Under the pieces are notes generated by a model, which had not been told where the DNA came from, ran no database searches, and saw nothing but the letters and a program-made list of their open reading frames with translations. Positions 1 to 7,247 of a stretch of DNA of 14,966 nucleotides are shown in pieces (the stretch's first letter is position 1; each line of letters opens with the position of its first letter). The position numbers and the translations under genes are program-made. The DNA comes from CAIOTO01 sp040389165 (GTDB taxonomy: Bacteria; Pseudomonadota; Alphaproteobacteria; Paracaedibacterales; CAIOTO01): assembly GCA_040389165.1 (NCBI GenBank), contig JAZKAK010000018.1, positions 1 through 14,966 on the forward strand, written 5' to 3'.

Positions 1-83
1 AATATGGGGGAATTTCAACATTTTTTTAGATTTTAAAGGTGACCTTGGTAGTTACGTACAATCAAATTATGCATAACATTCTG

Positions 84-719
84 CTAATTTTTTTGAATAA
101 GCATTACGCCATCATCTAGCGGCACGATTGATACCGTGAGATCTTCGCGCGCAAACATGACTTCGTTAAAAGCAGCTATGTAGTGCGCATTTAGATCAGT
201 TGATTCGGGATTTAGAACTTCGCCATCCCAAAGCACATTATCAACAGCGATAAACCCACCGGGTGCAAGCAACTCAAGGCAAAAGTTAACATATCGTTCA
301 TAGTGTTTTTTGGATGCGTCGATAAAAATAAAATCAAAAGGGGAGATGGAATCTGTGATAAGTTGCGCGAGAACGACAGACGCATCACCATAAATCAGTT
401 GAATCCGGTCACTAACACCGGCTTCCTTCCAAAAACGTTTAGCGAGTTTCGTCCATTCCTGATTACGATCGATGGCTATAATTTGGCAGTCATCATCAGT
501 AGCCTCGGCAAAGGTAAGTGCGCTAAAGCCTGTATAGGTGCCAAGTTCAAGAATGCGTTTTGGTTTTGTGAGACGTAGAAGAAAACCCAAGAAATGAGCA
601 AGTTCAGGTCGTATTTGCATATGACCTTCAGGCATGCGCTTGTTCTGTGCTTGGATCTTTTCTTGCGTGGAGGAAAGAGTAACACACTTAGCTAGATAGT
701 CAATTAGTGTGTTATTCAT
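84..719 (-). CDS. Class I SAM-dependent O-methyltransferase (caffeoyl-CoA/catechol O-methyltransferase family)
   Basis: This 211-residue protein is predicted to be a soluble, metal-dependent methyltransferase that moves a methyl group from S-adenosylmethionine to a hydroxyl of a small molecule. The substrate cannot be read from the sequence. SAM-binding motif I is ELGTYTGFSA (residues 58-67), followed by the acidic residue D84 in IIAIDRN. The family's metal and catalytic residues are visible as FIDASKKHY (D134, K137) and AVDNVLWDG (D160, N161), in the order expected for the caffeoyl-CoA O-methyltransferase family, and the length is normal. Its ATG overlaps the rbfA stop in an ATGA at 716-719, so it is probably translationally coupled to rbfA and is the last gene of the rimP-nusA-infB-rbfA run. 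In many bacteria truB stands here. Family assignment is firm; the role is open. Confidence 0.88.
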   Translation of the reverse strand: MNNTLIDYLAKCVTLSSTQEKIQAQNKRMPEGHMQIRPELAHFLGFLLRLTKPKRILELGTYTGFSALTFAEATDDDCQIIAIDRNQEWTKLAKRFWKEAGVSDRIQLIYGDASVVLAQLITDSISPFDFIFIDASKKHYERYVNFCLELLAPGGFIAVDNVLWDGEVLNPESTDLNAHYIAAFNEVMFAREDLTVSIVPLDDGVMLIQKN

Positions 720-1183
720 TCTGATGCGTTAGTAGTTTCAACTGCGTTTAAATCATCTGCTTCAGATTCAGCTGGTTCTGGTTGTATAACACTTGCTAGC
801 ATTTTGTGAATACGTTCTGCTTCGTCAAAACTAGAATCAAGCTGAAAATGCAAGTCTGGCGTATGGCGCAATTGGATTTTTGTGCCAAGGTGTTTACGCA
901 AGTACCAACGCTGCAACCGTGTGAAAATCAATGCTTTTTCTTGATCAAGGCCACCAAGTGGCATGATATAGCACGTTACATGCTTTAAGTCAGGTGATAC
1001 TTCTATTTTTGTTACCGTGATTGGTGTTGAAAAGGATAAGAAGCCATTACCACTTGGGTTGCGCACGATTGGTAAGTCTCCACGTGCAAGAGCGAGTGCC
1101 AGATGGTGTTTAATTTCCTCTGACACTTTTTTTTGCCGATGACTTGCAGCCTTTGTAGGTACGAATAGGTCTAAGCGTGTCAT
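716..1183 (-). CDS. rbfA: 30S ribosome-binding factor RbfA
   Basis: RbfA is a small KH-fold protein that binds the immature 30S subunit near the 5' end of 16S rRNA and helps late maturation and cold adaptation. The 155-residue product has the family's N-terminal helix with RQKKVSEEIKHHLALAL and the central strand ITVTKIEVSPDLKHVTCYI. It ends the domain with the diagnostic block TPDLHFQLDSSFDEAERIHKML (broken here as TPDLHFQLDSS, then FDEAERIHKML). A tail of about 20 acidic residues follows the core and makes it slightly longer than the E. coli protein. The ATG at 1181-1183 is preceded by AGGA at a suitable distance, and this ribosome-binding site abuts the infB stop codon (1193-1195), so the two are closely linked. 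Position directly after infB is the standard order. Confidence 0.93.
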   Translation of the reverse strand: MTRLDLFVPTKAASHRQKKVSEEIKHHLALALARGDLPIVRNPSGNGFLSFSTPITVTKIEVSPDLKHVTCYIMPLGGLDQEKALIFTRLQRWYLRKHLGTKIQLRHTPDLHFQLDSSFDEAERIHKMLASVIQPEPAESEADDLNAVETTNASE

Positions 1184-1192
1184 TACGTTATC

Positions 1193-4171
1193 CTATAATT
1201 TGCGTGCAATGGATTCAATCTCGAAACACTCAACGATATCGCCTTCGCGAATATCACCGAAGTTTTCGAAAACCATACCACACTCAAAGGATTCTTTGAC
1301 TTCTTTCACTTCATCTTTAAAGCGTTTCAATGACTTGAGATCGCCTTCATAGACAACAATGCTGTCACGTAGCAATCGAACTTTGGCGCCACGCTTAACG
1401 GTGCCATCGGTTATATAACAACCTGCAACTTTTCCGCCTACTTTGGATATCATGAATACGCTTCTAATTTCAGCTGTTCCTTGATATTTCTCGCGTAGAG
1501 TTGGGGCTAATAAGCCGCTCAAAAGTCCACGAACTTCATCAATTACATCATAAATAATTGAATAATAACGTATTTCCACACCATCACGACGCGCTAGATC
1601 GCGTGCTTGCGGGTTGGCACGTACGTTGAAACCAATAATAATGCCGCCTGATGCTTTTGCTAAGGTTACATCGCTTTCATTGATGCCGCCAACCGCGCCA
1701 TGTAGAACGCGTGTTGATACTTCTTCATTACCCAATTTTCCTAAGCTTACCATAATGGCTTCTAGGGATCCTTGAACGTCAGTTTTTATGACGAGAGGCA
1801 GCTCACGAATTTCACCATTCGCGATCCGACTCATAATATTTTCCATACCGCCCTTGGTCTTAACGATAACTTGCTTCTCACGATGACGGCGTTGGCGATA
1901 TTCAGTGATTTCACGTGCTTTTTGTTCTGACTCAACAACAAAGAATTCATCGCCAGCAGCAGGAACACCATTAAAGCCGAGCACTTCAACTGGCATTGCT
2001 GGTATTGCTGTATCAATTTTAACGGCATGATCATTAACAAGTGCTTTAACGCGTCCCCATTCTTGCCCTGCAACAAAGATGTCACCCATTTTAAGTGTTC
2101 CACGCTGCACAAGAACGGTCGCAATTGTACCACGACCCTTATCAATCTGAGCTTCAATGATAACACCTTGTGCGCTTCGATTCGGGTTTGCTGTAAGTTC
2201 AAGTACTTCAGCTTGCAAAAGGATTACTTCTTCTAATTTCTCAAGATTCATGCGTTTCTTGGCTGAAACATCGACAGCCATAACTTCTCCACCAAATTCT
2301 TCGAGCAAAATACCATGCTGAAGAAGCTCTTGGCGTACGCGCGATGAGTCTGCGCCAGGTTTATCCATTTTATTGATGGCAACAACTATAGGTACGTTTG
2401 CCGCTTTTGCATGATTGATGGCTTCAATCGTTTGTTCCATGATGCCATCATCCGCCGCTACAACAAGCACAACGATGTCTGTTGCATTTGCACCACGTGC
2501 ACGCATTTCACTAAATGCAGCATGTCCTGGCGTATCGATAAAGGTGATTTTCTTACCTGTTTTCATGGTGACCTGATAGGCACCAATATGCTGTGTGATA
2601 CCACCGGATTCGCCACTAACAACGTCTGTTTCACGAAGTGCATCCAGTAAGGAGGTTTTTCCATGATCAACGTGTCCCATAACGGTGACAACAGGTGCAC
2701 GAGGGAGCAGATCCAAAACTGTGTCAGCTGACGCCCCACCCAAACCAATTTCAATGTCTGAATCGGCAACACGCTTTGGCGTATGGCCAAATTCACCACA
2801 AATAAGTTCGGCTGTGTCAGCATCAATAACTTGGTTTATGGTAACCATCATACCGAGCTTCATAAGTGCTTTCACAACATCGGCGCCTCGGACAGCCATA
2901 CGGTTTGCAAGCTCTCCAACAGTCATACTTTCCGGGATAATAACTTCGCGAACAATTTTACCTGCGTCGCCCTGATCATCATGATTCTGTTTGAAATGCT
3001 TTTGACGAGCACGCTTGACGGAGGCAAGTGAACGACCGCGTTTTTCTGAATCACCATCCAGCACACGGGTTAAAACGTTACGATTTAATTTACGTGGCGC
3101 TTCTTGTGTTTGTCCTGGGCGTGCCTTGACAATTGCTTTCTTAGGATCAGCTTTATTGATCGTGGATGTACCTGTTGTGTCATCTTCATCTTCTTTACGG
3201 CGTGGTTTTACAGAAATTACCCGATGGTCCACACGATTTTTTTCAAGAATGGGATCTATTGTCAGTGGAACTTGTGCGCCCGGAACAACTTTCGCACTAC
3301 CAGGTGTAGCACCTGGGCGTGGTTTCGGTGCATAGCCTTCCGCACGGAAAATGATCGGTTGAATGTCATCACGTGATATAGGTCTTTTTTTAGGATCAGC
3401 GTTACGTGGTTGATAAGGAGGACGTGCTCCTGTTGCATCTGTAGTGCCTGGACGTCGTTCAGCATATGGGCGATTCGGAGCGCCTGCATTAGGTCTATCA
3501 CTGCTATAGGGGCGATCAGTATTAGGCCTATCGCTGCTATAGGGGCGATCGTCACGACGTGGACCGCTTGGTGTGCCAGAATCACTACGATTACGCGTAT
3601 TATTGTATGTACTTGTATTACGTGAGTCACCTTGTGCTGGTCTTTTTTCACGATCATACGATGATGAGCTCTCACGAACGGATGTGATTGGAGCTGAAGT
3701 GCTCGGCACAGCGGTCGATGGAGACTGAGTCTCATTTGCCACTTCCGGTGGGGACAATGCAGCAATTTCAGCTGCTTTGCGCGCCCGCTCTTCGTCAGCA
3801 GCTCTGGTGGCAACGGCCTCCATAGCAGCTTTAGCCTCATCAACTTTTCGCTGCGTATCCTCTTCGTTCTGACGAATCATTGATTCACGTAGAACACGCA
3901 TACGAACATCAAATTCATTACCTGTTAAGCCACGAGACGCGGCCGCAGCTGCCATAGGGTCATCTTTATGCTTATCGTGCGTAGAAGTGCGTTTCCGCCT
4001 GACTTCAACTTCGACAGTTTTTGATCGACCATGCGCGAAACGCTGGCGCACCTGATCACGTTCGACAACAGGACGTGTATCCACTTTTTTGGTTAAAGTG
4101 AGCGTTTTTTTATCGTCACTTTTTGCCTTGTTTTCTTCGTTTTTATCGGTTGTTCCAGTCATTCCGGTCAC
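1193..4171 (-). CDS. infB: Translation initiation factor IF-2
   Basis: IF-2 is the GTPase that brings initiator fMet-tRNA to the 30S subunit and promotes joining of the 50S. The product has 992 residues. Residues 1 to about 405 form a charged, low-complexity region rich in K, R, D, E, S and P. An IF2_N-type domain follows at about 409-465. The G domain shows G1 GHVDHGKT (499-506), G3 DTPGH (546-550), G4 NKMD (600-603) and G5 SAK (636-638), and then the C-terminal beta-barrel and fMet-tRNA-binding domains to the end. The reading frame opens with GTG at 4169-4171. An in-frame ATG lies three codons later (4160-4162), and neither has a strong Shine-Dalgarno sequence, so the start is uncertain by three residues. 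The gap to nusA is 40 nt and there is no ylxR between them. The N-terminal region contains an 11-residue tandem repeat, listed separately. Confidence 0.97.
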   Translation of the reverse strand: MTGMTGTTDKNEENKAKSDDKKTLTLTKKVDTRPVVERDQVRQRFAHGRSKTVEVEVRRKRTSTHDKHKDDPMAAAAASRGLTGNEFDVRMRVLRESMIRQNEEDTQRKVDEAKAAMEAVATRAADEERARKAAEIAALSPPEVANETQSPSTAVPSTSAPITSVRESSSSYDREKRPAQGDSRNTSTYNNTRNRSDSGTPSGPRRDDRPYSSDRPNTDRPYSSDRPNAGAPNRPYAERRPGTTDATGARPPYQPRNADPKKRPISRDDIQPIIFRAEGYAPKPRPGATPGSAKVVPGAQVPLTIDPILEKNRVDHRVISVKPRRKEDEDDTTGTSTINKADPKKAIVKARPGQTQEAPRKLNRNVLTRVLDGDSEKRGRSLASVKRARQKHFKQNHDDQGDAGKIVREVIIPESMTVGELANRMAVRGADVVKALMKLGMMVTINQVIDADTAELICGEFGHTPKRVADSDIEIGLGGASADTVLDLLPRAPVVTVMGHVDHGKTSLLDALRETDVVSGESGGITQHIGAYQVTMKTGKKITFIDTPGHAAFSEMRARGANATDIVVLVVAADDGIMEQTIEAINHAKAANVPIVVAINKMDKPGADSSRVRQELLQHGILLEEFGGEVMAVDVSAKKRMNLEKLEEVILLQAEVLELTANPNRSAQGVIIEAQIDKGRGTIATVLVQRGTLKMGDIFVAGQEWGRVKALVNDHAVKIDTAIPAMPVEVLGFNGVPAAGDEFFVVESEQKAREITEYRQRRHREKQVIVKTKGGMENIMSRIANGEIRELPLVIKTDVQGSLEAIMVSLGKLGNEEVSTRVLHGAVGGINESDVTLAKASGGIIIGFNVRANPQARDLARRDGVEIRYYSIIYDVIDEVRGLLSGLLAPTLREKYQGTAEIRSVFMISKVGGKVAGCYITDGTVKRGAKVRLLRDSIVVYEGDLKSLKRFKDEVKEVKESFECGMVFENFGDIREGDIVECFEIESIARKL
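3484..3550 (-). repeat. 33-bp tandem repeat within the infB N-terminal region
   Basis: Two adjacent copies of a roughly 33-bp unit encode DRPYSSDRPNT and DRPYSSDRPNA (IF-2 residues 208-229). A decayed third relative, NRPYAERRPG, follows a few residues later. The plus strand shows it as two copies of CTGCTATAGGGGCGATC separated by a diverged AGTATTAGGCCTATC segment. The repeat keeps frame and lies in the disordered linker, where length changes are tolerated. Confidence 0.85.
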
Positions 4172-4211
4172 AATTACTCAATCTTAAGTTAGTGTTTCTG
4201 TTTAGTTTAAG

Positions 4212-5750
4212 TTAGCTTTGTGATTCTTCGAACCATCCAGCACGTGCTTTCATAATTGCATCATTAGCAGATTCAATTGACATGGCTTCTTGGCCAAGTA
4301 TATCAACAACTTCGTCACCAGCTAAGTCAGCAAAATCGTTTAATGTCCGAATGCCTGCTTCGCATAATTTCAGTAAACTTGCAGCATCGATATCTTCAAA
4401 GGAAATTAAATCATCCGTTGCGCCCATTATACGGCATTTATCACGCATTTCTAAATCACGTTTTCCAAGATATTCGAGAGACCGTCTCTTTAATTCAGAG
4501 CCAATATCTTCGTCCAAACCTTCAATGTTTCCAAATTCAGAAATATCACTATATGCAATGTCTTCAACGCGTGAGAAACCTTCTACAGCGAGCAATTGCG
4601 CTAGAATTTCATCAACGTCAAGTGCTTCCATGAATAAATTAGCACGTGTTGCTAAATCTTCAATGCGACGTTCTTGATCTTCGGTCTCAGTGATTATATC
4701 AATGGCCCATCCTGTTAATTGAGATGCCAAGCGAACATTTTGTCCACGGCGACCAATAGCAAGGCTTAGCTGCGTTTCAATAACAACAACTTGGACACGT
4801 TGCGTATCTTCATCGATGACAACACGTACGACTTCTGCTGGCGCTAGCGCATTTACAACATAGGTTGCTGGATTCTCAGACCAAGGGATAATATCCACTT
4901 TCTCGCCCTGGAATTCATTCACAATCGATTGAACACGTGATCCGCGGATTCCTACACAGGAACCTACAGCATCAAGCGATGAGTCGTTCGTTAAAACGGA
5001 CATTTTCGCGCGACTACCTGGATCGCGTGCAACGCCTTTTATTTCAATAATACCATCATAAATTTCAGGTACTTCTTGTTCAAAAAGACGAGCCATGAAG
5101 TGAGGATGTGTTCGTGATGTTGAAATCATAGGACCACGCGCATCGGGACGAATCTCAGTAATGAGAACACGTACACGATCGCCAACGCGGAATGTCTCAC
5201 GGGGAATCATTTCTTCACGGCGCAACATTCCTTCGCCCCGTCCAAGATCGAGCACAACATTACCAAATTCAACACGTTTTACGATGCCACTGATGATTTC
5301 ACCAATGCGATCTTTGTATTCTTCATATACATGCGTGCGTTCTGCTTCTCTGACCTTTTGAAAGATCACTTGACGCGCGCTCTGTGCGGCAACCCTGCCA
5401 AATTCAATTGGCGGTAATGACTCACAAATTTCATCATCGAGTTCAAATGTAGAATCAATAGCTTGCGCTTCTTCCAACGTAATTTGTTGGTTGGCATCTT
5501 CTATTTCAAGGACAACTTGTTTGAAACGCGCAATGCTGACTTCGCCTGATGTGCGATCAATATCAACACGTATATCGTGTTCAATGCCATATTTCGCTTT
5601 AGCCGCCTTTTGGATGGCCTGCTCCATTGCGAATAAGACCTCATCACGCTCAATATTCTTTTCACGTGCGACTGTATCTGCAATTAGCAACAACTCATGG
5701 CGTGGTTGCGCGACAAAAGCTTCGTTTGGTTTAATTTTTCTGCTAGCCAA
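4212..5750 (-). CDS. nusA: Transcription termination/antitermination factor NusA
   Basis: NusA binds RNA polymerase and nascent RNA, and modulates pausing, termination and rRNA antitermination. The 512-residue product has the full proteobacterial layout. An RNA polymerase-binding N-terminal domain spans about 1-130. An S1 domain follows at about 149-213, then KH1 with VGIRGSR (266-272) and KH2 with AIGRRGQN (331-338). Two C-terminal helix-hairpin-helix repeats begin near LLAVEGFSRVEDIAY and LLKLCEAGIRTLNDFA. The start is a TTG at 5748-5750, chosen because AAGAGG at 5759-5764 sits 8 nt upstream and the reading MASRKIKPNE leads straight into the domain. It lies 28 nt after rimP, in the conserved rimP-nusA order. 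A rare start codon on a core gene suggests dampened translation. Confidence 0.96.
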   Translation of the reverse strand: MASRKIKPNEAFVAQPRHELLLIADTVAREKNIERDEVLFAMEQAIQKAAKAKYGIEHDIRVDIDRTSGEVSIARFKQVVLEIEDANQQITLEEAQAIDSTFELDDEICESLPPIEFGRVAAQSARQVIFQKVREAERTHVYEEYKDRIGEIISGIVKRVEFGNVVLDLGRGEGMLRREEMIPRETFRVGDRVRVLITEIRPDARGPMISTSRTHPHFMARLFEQEVPEIYDGIIEIKGVARDPGSRAKMSVLTNDSSLDAVGSCVGIRGSRVQSIVNEFQGEKVDIIPWSENPATYVVNALAPAEVVRVVIDEDTQRVQVVVIETQLSLAIGRRGQNVRLASQLTGWAIDIITETEDQERRIEDLATRANLFMEALDVDEILAQLLAVEGFSRVEDIAYSDISEFGNIEGLDEDIGSELKRRSLEYLGKRDLEMRDKCRIMGATDDLISFEDIDAASLLKLCEAGIRTLNDFADLAGDEVVDILGQEAMSIESANDAIMKARAGWFEESQS

Positions 5751-5778
5751 AGTAAGAACCTCTTTAACTCAATATATT

Positions 5779-6252
5779 TTAATTAGGTACATGCAAACGA
5801 GCCGACCGAATATCACTATAGGTAAGCTCAATTTCGGCGGATTTATCATCGTTAGGTTGATCCAGTGATACCCTTATACCTGTTTCTGAAGCAAATTCCA
5901 ATGTTCCTTGAAATTTCTTGCGATTTTTTATTGCAAAATTTGTTTGCAACGACACAGGTTTCCCTGAAAACCGAATGAAATCCTTAGGTTTGACAAGTGG
6001 GCGATCTAATCCAGGCGACGAAACTTCAAGTGTATAAGCGGCTGAAATCCAGTCTTCAACGTCGAGCATTGTTGATACAAGTCGACTTACGGTCTCGCAA
6101 TCTTCAATTCCGATACAAACATCATCCAGTCGTTCAATCATAATTTGCAGTGTTTTACGCATATTCCCGGAGAGTTGAATACGAACAACGCCATAGCCAT
6201 CATTTTGCATGACGGGAGCAATAAGTTCTTCAATGCGTTGACAGAGTTCCAT
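5779..6252 (-). CDS. rimP: Ribosome maturation factor RimP
   Basis: RimP (formerly YhbC/P15a) assists assembly of the 30S subunit and binds ribosomal protein S12. The 157-residue product begins with the typical helix MELCQRIEELIAPVMQNDGYGVVRIQLSG. The conserved core follows: MIERLDDVCIGIEDCETVSR, then the signature YTLEVSSPGLDRPL, and a small SH3-like C-terminal barrel (about residues 95-155). The ATG at 6250-6252 has AAGGA just upstream. It sits directly ahead of nusA, the usual place. The 59-nt gap to sspB holds no obvious sigma-70 -35/-10 pair and no hairpin terminator, so read-through from the ssrA/sspB side is possible. Its functional partner S12 is encoded elsewhere in this window (rpsL). 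Confidence 0.95.
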   Translation of the reverse strand: MELCQRIEELIAPVMQNDGYGVVRIQLSGNMRKTLQIMIERLDDVCIGIEDCETVSRLVSTMLDVEDWISAAYTLEVSSPGLDRPLVKPKDFIRFSGKPVSLQTNFAIKNRKKFQGTLEFASETGIRVSLDQPNDDKSAEIELTYSDIRSARLHVPN

Positions 6253-6311
6253 TAGTTTTCCTTAATTATGAATGGTTAGTTTGTGTTTTTTTACGATAGG
6301 CTGATCTGATT

Positions 6312-6788
6312 CTATTTTTTTCGAAACGCATCTAAAGTAACAATATTGGTTTCGCCTTCAGCGAGTGGTTTTATTTCTTTCTTTTCTGGCTCTAGTAAAA
6401 TTGACAGATCCAATTCTTCATATGAGTCTAAGGAGGGTGTGAATTCCAGGCCAAAATTAACAGAAGGATCGACAAATTTAATAACAGCGTCAAATGGAAT
6501 AACAATCCGCTCATCTACATTGTCAAAACTAAGGGTCACAGCAAAGAAATTTTCGTGAACTTCTAGATCCCAATATTCATGCTGTAAAACAATCGTCATA
6601 TCTTCAGGGTAGTCTTCTCGAAGAAAACTAGGGATTTGGACGCCTGGGTAACTGGTTATAAAATCAATATAGAAGTGGTGCTTTCCAGGTAGTCCATTTT
6701 TAGAGACATCAATTAAAACATCACGCATAACTTTGCGAATAGCGGTTTGCACCAGCTCTTCGTAGTTGATTATGTCTTTTTGCTTCAC
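6312..6788 (-). CDS. sspB: ClpXP adaptor SspB (alphaproteobacterial type)
   Basis: SspB tethers ssrA-tagged substrates to the ClpX unfoldase and speeds their degradation by ClpP. The 158-residue protein has an N-terminal substrate-binding domain (about 1-118) with the family features GLPGKHHFYIDFIT, FLREDYPEDMTIVLQHEYWDL and FFAVTLSFDNVDERIVIPFDAV (each shown as short blocks). An acidic, flexible linker (about 119-148) follows. The extreme C-terminus, IVTLDAFRKK (149-158), matches the ClpX-binding tail of alphaproteobacterial SspB. Translation starts at a GTG (6786-6788), supported by a strong AAAGGAG at 6796-6802, 7 nt upstream. The gene lies immediately downstream of ssrA, whose RNA carries the tag this adaptor recognises. 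No promoter or terminator is evident between them. Confidence 0.93.
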   Translation of the reverse strand: MKQKDIINYEELVQTAIRKVMRDVLIDVSKNGLPGKHHFYIDFITSYPGVQIPSFLREDYPEDMTIVLQHEYWDLEVHENFFAVTLSFDNVDERIVIPFDAVIKFVDPSVNFGLEFTPSLDSYEELDLSILLEPEKKEIKPLAEGETNIVTLDAFRKK

Positions 6789-6795
6789 AAAAAAT

Positions 6796-6802
6796 CTCCT
6801 TT
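6796..6802 (-). promoter_or_regulatory. Shine-Dalgarno site that fixes the sspB GTG start
   Basis: AAAGGAG read on the minus strand lies 7 nt before the GTG at 6786-6788. It is close to a full anti-16S match and is why the GTG is preferred over any downstream start. It begins only about 10 nt after the last base of the tmRNA 3' hairpin. Confidence 0.8.
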
Positions 6803-6811
6803 AGCATTTAG

Positions 6812-7190
6812 TGAGGGGCATTCTGTTGCCCGGTCGCCCCTCAAACCGCTACTGGATAACTACTATATTATTCGTAAAACGAACTTTTAAGCAGCCATGA
6901 GAGCTACTGCTTCACGTGGCGTATTGCTGTTAACAGCTTTACGTTTACGGTTAGCATTAGCTGCCGCACGTGTTTGACCACGAGCACCAGTTGAAGAAGA
7001 ACTTACGTTGCCTCTTATCATGTTTAGTCCGATAACGGTGGTACTATACCGAGCAAAACGAATATCTTTATTACGCACGTCGATCCTGTTTCGTCCCCAT
7101 AAAGATGAAGTGGTGGAGACGCCGGGTACCGCCCCCGGGTCCGCAACGCCTATTACATAGACGGTTTATTGCCATAGATGGTTTCCCATC
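6812..7190 (-). ncRNA. ssrA: tmRNA, circularly permuted two-piece alphaproteobacterial type
   Basis: tmRNA rescues stalled ribosomes by acting first as tRNA-Ala and then as an mRNA for a degradation tag. On the minus strand the order is permuted: the acceptor piece (about 7190 to 7111, ending in CTCCACCA) comes first, a 12-nt spacer (7110-7099) follows, and then comes the coding piece, opening with GGGGACGAAACAGGATCGAC at 7098. The two ends pair as a 7-bp acceptor stem, GGGGACG with CGTCTCC, with a G3-U wobble, the alanine identity pair. The T-arm is CCGGG-GGCGGTA-CCCGG, and CGACG can pair with CGTTG of the other piece. The acceptor precursor opens with a GATGG-GAAA-CCATC hairpin (7177-7190). 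The coding piece ends in an 8-bp stem, TGAGGGGC/GCCCCTCA (6812-6843), whose loop contains CCGGGCAACAGAA. Mature 5' and 3' ends at the permutation site are estimates. Confidence 0.93.
6887..6961 (-). other. tmRNA tag reading frame (24-codon proteolysis tag)
   Basis: Inside the coding piece the frame starts ANANRKRKAV and ends PREAVALMAA before TAA (6887-6889). The resume codon is inferred as the GCT at 6959-6961, because GCT-AAT-GCT-AAC lines up with the Ala-Asn-Asp-Asn opening of alphaproteobacterial tags. The GCA or GCG just before it are alternatives. The terminal Met-Ala-Ala suits ClpX recognition. The tag is long, and residue 3 is Ala where Asp is usual. Confidence 0.75.
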
Positions 7191-7197
7191 AATACTA

Positions 7198-7225
7198 AAA
7201 ATAGTCCTTTTTTGAAAAAATTCAA
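7198..7225 (-). promoter_or_regulatory. Sigma-70-type promoter for ssrA
   Basis: On the minus strand, TTGAAT (7220-7225) and TATTTT (7198-7203) are separated by 16 bp. The predicted transcription start, around 7191-7193, falls just ahead of the GAAA-tetraloop hairpin that opens the acceptor piece. The stable-RNA position fits well, although the -10 hexamer is only moderately good. Confidence 0.6.
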
Positions 7226-7247
7226 GGGATTAATTTAGAATAATGAA

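Noticed and set aside
24..60. Possible terminator after the methyltransferase
   Set aside because: On the minus strand AAGG-TCA-CCTT followed by A/T-rich sequence is too short and weak to call.
3262..3843. 193-codon open frame on the minus strand, in another frame of infB
   Set aside because: It is a shadow of the repetitive, charged N-terminal region of IF-2. Its peptide is low complexity and the IF-2 frame has clear domains.
6812..6843. Strong GC-rich hairpin TGAGGGGC/GCCCCTCA as a terminator
   Set aside because: No T-run follows it on the minus strand, and the loop carries the CCGGGCAACAGAA seen in alphaproteobacterial tmRNA, so it belongs to the tmRNA fold.
6887..7078. 63-codon open frame on the minus strand rich in Ala, Arg and Asn
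   Set aside because: It lies inside the tmRNA coding piece. Only its last 24 or so codons are read, as the tag after trans-translation; the rest is RNA structure.
7208..7226. TTGAA-TTTT-TTCAA inverted repeat after the ligase gene as a terminator
   Set aside because: The stem is short and AT-only, and it coincides with the -35 region and spacer of the ssrA promoter. It is not good evidence of termination.
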